Positions 26,677 through 34,768 of a stretch of 64,000 bases of DNA are shown here, piece by piece; within the stretch, counting starts at the first letter, position 1; every line of letters begins with the position of its first letter. The notes under the pieces were generated by a model, which saw only the letters and a program-made list of their open reading frames with translations, did not search any database and had not been told where the DNA came from. The position numbers and the translations under genes are program-made. Source of the stretch: RBG-16-49-21 sp040768125 (GTDB lineage: Bacteria > Spirochaetota > UBA4802 > UBA5550); the NCBI GenBank assembly GCA_040768125.1, contig JAXGNG010000003.1, forward strand, positions 124,001 to 188,000. Reading direction: 5' to 3'.

Positions 26677-28233
26677 ATGAACTCCAATCTCGTCACGAAG
26701 ATCGCGGGCATCGTCATTCTCGTCGCGGTCGTCACCGGAAGCGCCGTTTTCTTCTTGAAAAAGAAGGAGCGGGACATGGTGGTCACCTACAGCACCAGCG
26801 ACGCGGGGGGCCTGAAGGGCGAGGTTTCCGTCGTGCTGGACAGCTGGATTGGGTATTTCCCCCTCCGCTCAACCGTCTTCGGGAACCTGATGCGCGAGGC
26901 GGGGTACCGGGTGAAGGTCATCGACGACCACGCCGACTACCCCCGCCGCATGGCCATGCTGAAGAAGGGGAAGGTCGATTTCGCCGTGTGCACCGTTGAT
27001 TCCTATCTGCTCAACGGGAAAGCCGCGGGCTATCCCGGCATTATCATCGCCGTGCTTGACGAGTCGAAGGGGGGCGACGCCGCCGTGGCATGGAAGGAGC
27101 GCGTCTCCGACCTGAACGGGATCAACACGAAGAAGGATTTGAAGATCGCCTACACCCCGGCCTCTCCCAGCGAACACCTCCTCAAGTCGCTTTCGGTCCA
27201 TTTCGCCATTGACCGGCTCAAGGGGGACCGTTCCTCCTGGTCCGTGGAGGTGGACGGGGCCGAGGAGGCCTACCGCCGCCTGGCGGACAGGGAAGTGGAT
27301 ATGGCGGTGCTCTGGGAGCCCTACGTCACCGAGGCCCTGGAGATTCCCGGGATCGTGAAGCTCATCGGTTCAGAGGACATGGAGAAGCTCATCGTGGACA
27401 TCCTCCTGGTGAACAGGAACTACGCCAGGAACAACCCGGAGGTCGTGAAGCTCGTGGTGAGGAGCTGGTTCGAAACCCTGGAGATGTACGGCGCCGCGAA
27501 GGACCGCCTGGAGAACGACATCGTCCAGACGGTGCGGACGCCGCGCGACGGCGTGAGGGCCATGCTGGGGGGCGTGCGCTGGCTGTCGTTTCCGGAGAAC
27601 GCGCGCTGGTTCGGCCTCAACACCGCCTCGGCGCACGTCTCTCCCGAACTGATCGAGTCGATCACCTCGACGGCGGGCATTCTCGTCGATATCGGGGATT
27701 TTTCCCGCAATCCACTTCCCGACGGCGATCCCTATACAATCGTGAATTCAGGGTTCATCGCCGCCCTGGAGAGCGACCCCTCGCTGAAGCAGTATGCCGG
27801 CGAACCCTCCGGGAATTCCCTGGCGAAAAAATTCTCGAAGCTGAGCGACGGGCAGTGGAAGCGGCTTCGCGTCGTGGGCTCCCTGCGCCTCCGTCCCGTC
27901 TCGTTCAGGAGCGGAACGGAAGCCCTCGATGAGAACGGGAAGGAGCAGCTGCGCCTCATCGTGGATTCCATCAGGCACTATCCCAACTACCGCATCCTCA
28001 TCAAGGGGCACACGGGCCTTCGGGGAGACCAGGAGGAGAACAGGAAGCTCTCATCGATGAGGGCGGAGTCGGTGCGAAACGACATGGTGCATGCCTACGG
28101 GATAGACCCGAACAGGATTCTCGTCAGGGGCATGGGCGCCGCGGAGCCGCTTCCCCGCAGGGATGATGAATCCGACCGGAGCTATAACAATCGCCTTAAA
28201 AGGGTGGAAGTCCTGTTCATGACGACCATGTAG
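26677..28233 (+). CDS. second substrate-binding/OmpA fusion protein, membrane-anchored
   Basis: 518 residues. The N terminus is one membrane helix (residues ~7-25) without a lipobox. A type II binding-protein domain (NMT1-like: VVLDSWIGYFPLRSTVFGNL, VDFAVCTVDSYL, DLKIAYTPASPSEHLLKSL) runs to ~330. The OmpA domain starts at ~404 with VSFRSGTEALDENGKEQL, YRILIKGHTG and PNRILVRGMGAAEPLPRRD. It is the last gene of the operon and is convergent with the XpaC-like gene, only 2 bases away. Confidence 0.8.
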   Translation: MNSNLVTKIAGIVILVAVVTGSAVFFLKKKERDMVVTYSTSDAGGLKGEVSVVLDSWIGYFPLRSTVFGNLMREAGYRVKVIDDHADYPRRMAMLKKGKVDFAVCTVDSYLLNGKAAGYPGIIIAVLDESKGGDAAVAWKERVSDLNGINTKKDLKIAYTPASPSEHLLKSLSVHFAIDRLKGDRSSWSVEVDGAEEAYRRLADREVDMAVLWEPYVTEALEIPGIVKLIGSEDMEKLIVDILLVNRNYARNNPEVVKLVVRSWFETLEMYGAAKDRLENDIVQTVRTPRDGVRAMLGGVRWLSFPENARWFGLNTASAHVSPELIESITSTAGILVDIGDFSRNPLPDGDPYTIVNSGFIAALESDPSLKQYAGEPSGNSLAKKFSKLSDGQWKRLRVVGSLRLRPVSFRSGTEALDENGKEQLRLIVDSIRHYPNYRILIKGHTGLRGDQEENRKLSSMRAESVRNDMVHAYGIDPNRILVRGMGAAEPLPRRDDESDRSYNNRLKRVEVLFMTTM

Positions 28234-28235
28234 TC

Positions 28236-28853
28236 TCAGCCCGCGCCGTCCATCTTCATCGCCTTTTTCAACACCGCGATTTCCGTGTCCAGGTCCAGGT
28301 TGTCGTTTTCATGGAGGCGCTTGAGCTGCTTCGCGAAGGATTCCTCGATGGTTCCCAGGACCTCCTCGGCCCTCTGGATCGTCGCCGGGTCGCCCATTTC
28401 CGACCCCTTCTTCGCGAGACGCGAGTAGTTGCGGATGATCTTTATGGTCGAGTCAAGGTAGTAGTTCAGCAGGGGCCGGGCGATCCTGATGTCCTTGGGG
28501 TCGGTTTTAAAATTTTTGAAAATCTTCTCCGAGAGGACGCAGATGCGCTCGATATCCTTCCTCACCTTGGGATTGTCGATCGTTTCGGCGATCTTCCGCA
28601 TGGTGCGCACTTTCCTTTCTCCTTTCCGAACCGTTTTTCTGACCGTCTCGGGCGTGATGCCGTAAATCTCGGCGAGCTGCTGATACTCGGGATCGATTTT
28701 TTTCGGGGTGAGAAGGAGGAACCCCCCCATGGCCGCGGCGATGGCGAAGAGCGACGCCAGGATAAGCCCCGCCTCCAGGAGCGCGTGGAAAAAGAAGAAT
28801 ACGGCCCCTCCCGCGATCAGGGAAAGGCAAACCTGGATGATTCGCTTGACCAT
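28236..28853 (-). CDS. XpaC-like (5-bromo-4-chloroindolyl phosphate hydrolysis) family protein
   Basis: 205 residues. Two adjacent membrane helices at residues ~5-45 precede a helical cytoplasmic domain with KIIRNYSRLAKKG and VLGTIEESFAKQLKRLHEND, typical of the XpaC family (PF10112). XpaC proteins are usually encoded with TelA (toxic anion resistance) and their biochemical role is unclear. TelA is absent here. ATG 28853 is chosen because the membrane helix starts there; 28886 is also open. Confidence 0.7.
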   Translation of the reverse strand: MVKRIIQVCLSLIAGGAVFFFFHALLEAGLILASLFAIAAAMGGFLLLTPKKIDPEYQQLAEIYGITPETVRKTVRKGERKVRTMRKIAETIDNPKVRKDIERICVLSEKIFKNFKTDPKDIRIARPLLNYYLDSTIKIIRNYSRLAKKGSEMGDPATIQRAEEVLGTIEESFAKQLKRLHENDNLDLDTEIAVLKKAMKMDGAG

Positions 28854-28987
28854 GGTGTCATTCGCTCCCGTGATGGGTGCCGCCACCGCGGGGGCGGCAC
28901 GATCGTCATGGAATCACCGGGAAAACCATTATGTCAATCATATTTCCCCGGCACCGGAACCAGCCCACAGGGGACGGTATTAATACC

Positions 28988-29016
28988 TTGACAACGGTAT
29001 GCTTCGCGCATACTCA
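28988..29016 (+). promoter_or_regulatory. ispG: putative ispG promoter with overlapping inverted repeat
   Basis: TTGACA (28988-28993) and TACTCA (29011-29016) are 17 bases apart. The perfect inverted repeat GTATGC-ttcgc-GCATAC (28997-29013) covers the spacer and the start of the -10, which is where a repressor would sit. Confidence 0.5.
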
Positions 29017-29063
29017 TTATCCGGTCGCAGTTGGACCGATATACACGGCTCCGGGGAAAACGA

Positions 29064-30161
29064 ATGGCGCGGGAGAATCGACGCAACACGCGGCGGGTGA
29101 CGGCGGGGGGGCTCGCCATCGGCGGGGGCGCCCCGGTGTCGATCCAGACCATGACGAACATACCCGTGGAGCGGGTGGAGGACACCCTGGCCCAGATCGC
29201 CGGGCTCAGGGCGGCCGGCGCGGAGCTCGTGCGGGTTGCCCTGCGGAGCGTGGAGTCTGCCGAGAGCCTGAAAAAAATCATTCCCGCCGTCGGCCTCCCC
29301 ATATGCGCCGACGTCCACTTCGATCACCGGATCGCCCTTGCCGCCATCGAGGCAGGGGCCGCCAAGGTGCGGATCAACCCGGGGAACATCGGAAGCGACC
29401 GGGGCGTGCGCGAGGTGGCGGCGGCGGCCCGTGACCGCGGCGTGCCGATACGGATCGGCGTGAACGGCGGCTCCCTGGACCGGCGGAAGTACCCGGAGGC
29501 GACGCCCGCGGCCATGGTGGAGTCCGCCATGGAGCACGTGGCCCTCCTCGAGAAGAACGGGTTCAACGACATTGTCGTGTCGATCAAGTCATCCGACATC
29601 GCCCGGACCGTCGAGGCGAACCGCCTCTTCGCTGAGCGGTGCGACTACCCGCTGCACGTGGGCCTCACCGAGGCGGGGTACGGCCTTGACTGCGTGGTAT
29701 GGAGCTCCGTGGCGATAGGACACCTCCTCATGGAAGGCATCGGCGACACGATCCGGGTCTCCATGACGGGGGATCCCCGGGAGGAGATACTCGTGGCGCG
29801 GAAGATCCTGGAGAGCGCCGGGGAGCGGGAAGCGCGGATCCGCATCATCGCCTGTCCCACCTGCGGGCGCACGGACCCCTCGCTGGATATCCTGGCCCTT
29901 GCGCGGGAGGTCGACGGCGCGGTGACGGCGCGCTTCGACCGCATCCTCGCGGAGAGAGGCGGGACGCTCCAGGTCGCCGTCATGGGGTGCGAGGTGAACG
30001 GGCCCGGCGAGGCGCGGGAGGCCGACGCGGGCCTCGCGGGTCTGCGCGAGGGCCGGCTCCTTCTCTTCGCGAAGGGAGAGAAGGTGCGCGTCCTGGATCG
30101 TCACGACGCCGTGAAGGGACTTCTTGACGAGCTGGAGAAAATAATCGAGGGGCGGCCCTAG
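29064..30161 (+). CDS. ispG: 4-hydroxy-3-methylbut-2-enyl diphosphate synthase
   Basis: 365 residues, the compact two-domain bacterial form. It converts MEcPP to HMBPP in the MEP isoprenoid pathway with a [4Fe-4S] cluster. The TIM-barrel part has SIQTMTNIPVERVEDTLAQI, ADVHFDHRIAL and VRINPGNIG. The cluster ligands are the Cys residues in CPTCGR near 262 and GCEVNGPGEA near 307. The N terminus MARENRRNTRRVTAGGLAIG supports ATG 29064. The next gene starts 5 bases after the stop. Confidence 0.95.
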   Translation: MARENRRNTRRVTAGGLAIGGGAPVSIQTMTNIPVERVEDTLAQIAGLRAAGAELVRVALRSVESAESLKKIIPAVGLPICADVHFDHRIALAAIEAGAAKVRINPGNIGSDRGVREVAAAARDRGVPIRIGVNGGSLDRRKYPEATPAAMVESAMEHVALLEKNGFNDIVVSIKSSDIARTVEANRLFAERCDYPLHVGLTEAGYGLDCVVWSSVAIGHLLMEGIGDTIRVSMTGDPREEILVARKILESAGEREARIRIIACPTCGRTDPSLDILALAREVDGAVTARFDRILAERGGTLQVAVMGCEVNGPGEAREADAGLAGLREGRLLLFAKGEKVRVLDRHDAVKGLLDELEKIIEGRP

Positions 30162-30166
30162 GATCC

Positions 30167-31309
30167 ATGGAGACGAGATCGAAGTTGCCCGACGTGGGCG
30201 TGACCATTTTCACCCGCATGACCGCCCTTTCACTGGAGCACGGGGCCATCAACCTGGCCCAGGGGTTCCCTGATTTCGATCCCGATCCGGCGCTTTTCGA
30301 TCTCATCGAGAAATACATGCGCCGGGGGATGAACCAGTACGCCCCGATGCAGGGGGTCCCCGCCCTGCGCGAAAGGATATCCGAAACGGCGCGGGCCCTC
30401 TACGGGACCGCCTATTCCCCGGAGGAGGAAGTCACCGTGACCTCCGGAGCCACGGAGGCGCTCTTCGGGGCGATCATGGCCTTTGTCGGGACCGGGGACG
30501 AGGTGATACTCTTCGAGCCCGCCTACGATTCCTACGGCCCGGCGGTCCGGCTTGCAGGGGGCGTGCCGGTCCACTGCCGGCTGGTGTGCCCTGAATACTC
30601 TATAGACTGGAACGGGGTGAAAGACGCGATCACCCCGAAGACCAGGATGATAATACTCAATTCGCCCCACAATCCCACGGGGGCCGTTCTTACGCGGGAA
30701 GACCTCGAGGCGCTCCGCGACATCACCGCCGGCACGGACATCATCATCCTGAGCGACGAGGTCTACGAGCACATTGTCTTCGACGGCGCCCTCCACCAGT
30801 CCATGGCCCGGGTGCCGGAGCTCGCCGCGCGAAGCCTGGTGGTCGGTTCGTTCGGAAAGACCTTCCACGCCACGGGATGGAAGGTGGGCTACTGTCTCGC
30901 CCCGGCCTCCCTCACCGCGGAGCTGCGCAAAGTCCACCAGTACATAACCTTCGCCACCTCCACGCCGATGCAGTACGCCTATGCCGAGTACATGGGACGG
31001 GGCGGCGCCCATGAAGGCCTCGCGTCGTTCTACCAGGGGAAGCGGGACCTCTTCCTCTCCCTCATGGCGGGATCACGTTTCCGTTTCGCGCCGAGCCGGG
31101 GGACCTATTTCCAGATGCTCGACTATTCCGGGATCAGCGACGAGTGCGACATAGATTTCGCCCGGAGGATCACCGCGGAGCACGGCGTATCGGCAATACC
31201 GCCATCGGTCTTCTATCACGACGGCGAGGACAACCGGGTGCTCCGGTTCTGCTTCGCGAAAAAGGACGAGACCCTTGAACGGGCTGCGGAGCGGTTATGC
31301 GCGATCTGA
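30167..31309 (+). CDS. PLP-dependent class I aminotransferase (methionine/glutamine transaminase-like)
   Basis: 380 residues, fold type I. Conserved points: INLAQGFPDFDPDP and NQYAPMQGVPALRE at the N terminus, ILNSPHNPTGAVL, LSDEVYEHIVFD, and the PLP lysine in GSFGKTFHATGWKVGY near 233. This resembles YbdL/KAT enzymes that transaminate methionine or glutamine with 2-oxo acids. The next gene (omega-amidase-like) overlaps it by 13 bases, the usual pairing in which the amidase removes the alpha-ketoglutaramate formed. Confidence 0.88.
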   Translation: METRSKLPDVGVTIFTRMTALSLEHGAINLAQGFPDFDPDPALFDLIEKYMRRGMNQYAPMQGVPALRERISETARALYGTAYSPEEEVTVTSGATEALFGAIMAFVGTGDEVILFEPAYDSYGPAVRLAGGVPVHCRLVCPEYSIDWNGVKDAITPKTRMIILNSPHNPTGAVLTREDLEALRDITAGTDIIILSDEVYEHIVFDGALHQSMARVPELAARSLVVGSFGKTFHATGWKVGYCLAPASLTAELRKVHQYITFATSTPMQYAYAEYMGRGGAHEGLASFYQGKRDLFLSLMAGSRFRFAPSRGTYFQMLDYSGISDECDIDFARRITAEHGVSAIPPSVFYHDGEDNRVLRFCFAKKDETLERAAERLCAI

Positions 31310-32073
31310 ACATTGCCCTTATCCAGAGCGGGATTGCCTGGCACGCGCCGGGGGAGAACCTGGCGCGCCTTGACGCCCTGGTTCGCCGCATCGAGGGGCA
31401 CGTGGACCTCGTCCTCCTTCCCGAAATGTTTTCCACGGGGTTCACCATGGAACCGGGGAGCGTGGCTGAAGACATGGAAGGGCCCGCGGTTTCCAGGATG
31501 AGGGAGTTGGCCTCGTCCCTGGGCGCGGATGTGGCCGGCAGCCTGGCCATCGCCGAGGGGGGGCACTACCACAACAGGCTGGTCTGGGTGAACTCACGGG
31601 GGGGCATCGCGACCTATGACAAGCGCCATCTGTTCAGGATGGCGGGCGAGGACCGCGTGTATCGCCCCGGGAGGGAAACCATCACCGTGGAAGTCAGGGG
31701 CTGGAAGATTCGGCCTTTCATATGCTACGATCTTCGCTTTCCCGCCTGGACCAGGAACAGGGGCCTGGAATACGACGCGGCGGTCTTCGTCGCGAACTGG
31801 CCCGCCAGGCGGGCCCGTCACTGGGAGGCCCTTCTCACGGCGCGCGCCATAGAGAACCAGTGCTACGTGATCGGCGTCAACCGCGTCGGGACCGACGGCA
31901 ACGGCGTGGCCTACCGCGGCGGTTCCATGGCCGTTGATTACGAGGGGAGCGTTATCGCCGCGATGGGGGAGGTCGAGGGAACGATGAGAGTCGTGCTCTC
32001 GAAACGATCCCTGGAGGAATACCGCGCCGCGTTTCCCGCCTGGAAGGACGCCGATGCGTATCGGATGGAATAA
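31297..32073 (+). CDS. omega-amidase / nitrilase-superfamily hydrolase
   Basis: 258 residues. The nitrilase triad is clear: Glu in LLPEMFSTGF (~43), Lys in YDKRHLFRMAGE (~107) and Cys in RPFICYDLRFP (~143). The FRMAGE and LFRMAG region is typical of the YafV/NIT2 omega-amidase branch, which hydrolyses alpha-ketoglutaramate. Overlap with the aminotransferase indicates translational coupling and a shared role in methionine salvage or glutamine transamination. Confidence 0.87.
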   Translation: MRDLNIALIQSGIAWHAPGENLARLDALVRRIEGHVDLVLLPEMFSTGFTMEPGSVAEDMEGPAVSRMRELASSLGADVAGSLAIAEGGHYHNRLVWVNSRGGIATYDKRHLFRMAGEDRVYRPGRETITVEVRGWKIRPFICYDLRFPAWTRNRGLEYDAAVFVANWPARRARHWEALLTARAIENQCYVIGVNRVGTDGNGVAYRGGSMAVDYEGSVIAAMGEVEGTMRVVLSKRSLEEYRAAFPAWKDADAYRME

Positions 32074-32121
32074 CCTGCCGCGCGGCCGCCGGGCCGCACG
32101 GTTTTCGCTGGCCTGGCGCTG

Positions 32122-33036
32122 TTATTTCACGAGAACACCCGGGTGTACCGGGGTTCCCCCCCGGCGTACCTCGAAGTGAAGATGGGGTCCCGTGGTCCTT
32201 CCCGTGTTGCCCGAGAGGGCGATCACGTCGCCCCGTTTGACCCGGGCGCCCGGCTTCACCAGGGGCCTGCTCAGGTGGCCGTAGTAGCTCCGGTAACCAT
32301 GTTCATGCTCCACCACGACAAGCCTGCCGTAGCCGCCCTCGTACCCCGCGAATACCACCCTTCCATCCCTGGCGGCCATCACCTGGGACCCGTGGGGGCA
32401 GGCGATATCGACCCCGGCATGGAACTCCATGGTGCGGCCGTTGAATGGGTTTTTTCTTGTGCCGAAACCTGAGCTGATGCGGACGCCACGCGGCGGGGAG
32501 AGGGGATGCATGAACCCGGATCCGAGAAAAAGGGAGCGCTCGACCCTGGTCACGGAACCGCATGGTATGAAGAGATTATCCTTGTTCAGATCCCGCGTGC
32601 GGTTCGCGCGGTCCACGTACCCCGGGGGAATCATCTCTTCCCTGAGTTTCGCCATCACTGAGGACCTGCTCGTTCCGCGCAGGATGACTCCCCGCATGTT
32701 GGGGATGAATATCCTTTTTCCCGGCGTGATGTCGCGGGGTGTTGAGATGTCGTTCACGGAGATCAGGGTGTCGATGTCAAGTGAGGACCGTGCCAGGATG
32801 TTCCAGAAAGTATCGCCCCGCTTTACCCGGTAGACAAAGAACGTCAGGTCGGGGAGCTCGGTTTCGGGTCGCCGGCTCTTTATGACGTAGATGCTTTTCT
32901 TTATGTCGTTCCTGAGGGACCTCACGGCGGCGGTGGAGGGATCGAGGCTTTTCAATTCCCGCAGGGATGCCGCAACGCCGCTTGCCGCGAAGAGGAGCGT
33001 CATCAGCATCGAAACAAGTAGCGTTAAACGCTTCAC
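32122..33036 (-). CDS. LysM + M23-family metallopeptidase (cell-wall endopeptidase)
   Basis: 304 residues: a signal peptide (to ~residue 22), a LysM domain (VYRVKRGDTFWNILARSSLD) and a C-terminal M23 LytM domain with zinc ligands in EFHAGVDIACPHG and TGPHLHFEVRRGG. It should cut peptidoglycan cross-bridges in the periplasm. It is divergent from the bactofilin gene, a pairing seen in other bacteria where the bactofilin positions the peptidase for cell shape. Confidence 0.9.
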   Translation of the reverse strand: MKRLTLLVSMLMTLLFAASGVAASLRELKSLDPSTAAVRSLRNDIKKSIYVIKSRRPETELPDLTFFVYRVKRGDTFWNILARSSLDIDTLISVNDISTPRDITPGKRIFIPNMRGVILRGTSRSSVMAKLREEMIPPGYVDRANRTRDLNKDNLFIPCGSVTRVERSLFLGSGFMHPLSPPRGVRISSGFGTRKNPFNGRTMEFHAGVDIACPHGSQVMAARDGRVVFAGYEGGYGRLVVVEHEHGYRSYYGHLSRPLVKPGARVKRGDVIALSGNTGRTTGPHLHFEVRRGGTPVHPGVLVK

Positions 33037-33255
33037 CGCTTATCCCCCGTGTTTCTTTCCCGGGACGCGCCGCGCCGGATGGAAGTCGCGCTGCCGGGGA
33101 CCGGAATGGGCCTACAGGCTTATTGTCGGAAAAAACGTGTCCCCGGTTTAACGGAATATCGGGGAGACATAACGTATTCACTCCCGCCCGGGGGGAGTTT
33201 TATCTTTGATTCGATCACGCCGGGGTAAAAAATGTCACCCTGCCGCAAAATCGTA

Positions 33256-33285
33256 TTGACATGCCCTTTTACGCGAAGCTATAGT
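33256..33285 (+). promoter_or_regulatory. sigma-70-type promoter of the bactofilin gene
   Basis: A perfect TTGACA (33256-33261) and TATAGT (33280-33285), 18-bp spacer, 30 bases before the start codon. Among the best promoters in the window. Confidence 0.65.
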
Positions 33286-33315
33286 GGCGCAAATCATCCG
33301 GGGCAAGAGGTGCGT

Positions 33316-33747
33316 ATGGCTATTTCAAAGGCGGGCGGCGACGTCGCGAACAACGTGATCGGCGAGAATTCCTATTTCACCGGCACCTTTCTCATCAACG
33401 GATCGCTCCGGATCGACGGGAGGTTCGAAGGCAAGTACCTCCAGGCGGAACAGCTCTACATCGGCTCATCGGGGAAGATCCGCACGAACATCAACGCCGT
33501 CTCCGTGATCGTGGAAGGCCTGGTGATCGGGAACATCAACGCCTCGAGCAGGGTCCTCCTCATGCCCACGGCCAAGATTCTCGGCGACATCAAGACCCCG
33601 GAGCTCATCATCCAGAACGGCGTCATTCTCGAGGGGCGCTGCACCATCGCTAACGATCTCAGGTCATCGGCGAAGGACCTCATCGGCGCCGAGTACGAGA
33701 AGAACAAGATTATCCCCGAGGAGTTTCTTGCGAAACGAAGTTCTTAG
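33316..33747 (+). CDS. bactofilin
   Basis: 143 residues. After a short N-terminal tail the DUF583/bactofilin beta-helix core runs from ~residue 18 to 115: NSYFTGTFLINGSLRIDGRF, then regularly spaced hydrophobic turns such as VIVEGLVIGNIN and GDIKTPELIIQNGVILEG. Bactofilins polymerise into cytoskeletal filaments. ATG 33316 follows AAGAGG. The divergent M23 peptidase is a likely partner. PdxA overlaps the 3' end by 20 bases. Confidence 0.9.
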   Translation: MAISKAGGDVANNVIGENSYFTGTFLINGSLRIDGRFEGKYLQAEQLYIGSSGKIRTNINAVSVIVEGLVIGNINASSRVLLMPTAKILGDIKTPELIIQNGVILEGRCTIANDLRSSAKDLIGAEYEKNKIIPEEFLAKRSS

Positions 33748-34723
33748 GATAGGGATCACCGCGGGCGATCCCGCGGGCATCGGCCCCGAGGTCGCCCTGA
33801 AGGCGATCAACGCACTGCATGACCCGGCAATCATTCCCCTTCTTATCGGCCGCGAGGCCGTCGTAAAAAAAAACCACCCGGACATCTTCGTCGATTATCA
33901 GGCCGCCGGCGCGCCCGGTGGAACCCTCGCGGAGGGTAAAAAATATATTCACGACATTCAGCTTGACCTGGCCGTCCCCGCCCCCGGAAGGGGGAGCGCC
34001 GAAACCGGCAGGGAGGCCCTCGCCTGCATCGACGCGGGAATCGATCTCTGGAAGGCCGGTGCGATAGACGCCCTGGTAACGGGACCGGTCAGCAAGGGAC
34101 TCATCGAAAAATGCGGCGTGCGCTTTACCGGGCACACGGAGTACATCGCCGGGAGGACCGGCGGCGCCGAGCCCTACATGATGATGTACTCGCCCCGCTA
34201 CCGGGTGATCCTCGCCACGACCCACGTGCCGGTGGCGGAGATACCGTCGCATATCAACGCGCAGAGGATCCTGGAGGTGCTGCGGGTCGGGTATCATTCG
34301 ATTCGGAGGATCGACAGAGACGACGTCACGATGGCCGTTGCGGGCCTTGATCCCCATTGCGGCGACGACGGCGCCATCGGGTTCTTTGACCGTGACGCCA
34401 CCGCCCCGGCGATCGAGGCGGCGCGGCGCGAGGGAATGGCCGTGGAGGGACCCTTCGCCGCGGATACCCTGTTTCTTCCCGGGAACTGGGAGCGCTACGC
34501 CCTGGTCGTGGCTCATTACCATGACCAGGGGCTCATACCCTTCAAGATGCTCGCCTTCGATGAGGGCGTGAACGTGACCCTGGGGCTGCCCATCGTGCGC
34601 ACCTCGGTTGATCATGGCACTGCCTTTGATATCGCGGGAAAAAACCTCGCGCGGTGGAGCAGCATGATGGAGGCCATACTGCTGGCCCGGCGCCTCGCGT
34701 CCCCCACGGGAGGAAACCGGTAG
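33728..34723 (+). CDS. pdxA: 4-hydroxythreonine-4-phosphate dehydrogenase
   Basis: 331 residues. PdxA oxidises 4-phosphohydroxy-L-threonine in the DXP-dependent vitamin B6 pathway. Diagnostic segments: GITAGDPAGIGPEVALKA, TGPVSKG, FTGHTEYIAG (metal His), HYHDQGLIPFKML (metal His) and GLPIVRTSVDHGTAFDIAG. The start is a TTG at 33728 inside the bactofilin gene, preceded by GAGGAG; no later ATG would keep the N-terminal GDPAG motif. A paralogous PdxA2 role cannot be excluded, but the sequence fits PdxA well. Confidence 0.92.
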   Translation: MRNEVLRIGITAGDPAGIGPEVALKAINALHDPAIIPLLIGREAVVKKNHPDIFVDYQAAGAPGGTLAEGKKYIHDIQLDLAVPAPGRGSAETGREALACIDAGIDLWKAGAIDALVTGPVSKGLIEKCGVRFTGHTEYIAGRTGGAEPYMMMYSPRYRVILATTHVPVAEIPSHINAQRILEVLRVGYHSIRRIDRDDVTMAVAGLDPHCGDDGAIGFFDRDATAPAIEAARREGMAVEGPFAADTLFLPGNWERYALVVAHYHDQGLIPFKMLAFDEGVNVTLGLPIVRTSVDHGTAFDIAGKNLARWSSMMEAILLARRLASPTGGNR

Positions 34724-34768
34724 CGAAGCGTCGTTATCGATGCGCTTAAATTTGAGGAGGTAGGTGGC

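Noticed and set aside
33180..33204. ACTCCC/GGGAGT hairpin followed by TTT
   Set aside because: It sits in a divergent promoter region with no gene upstream on that strand to terminate, and the stem is short.
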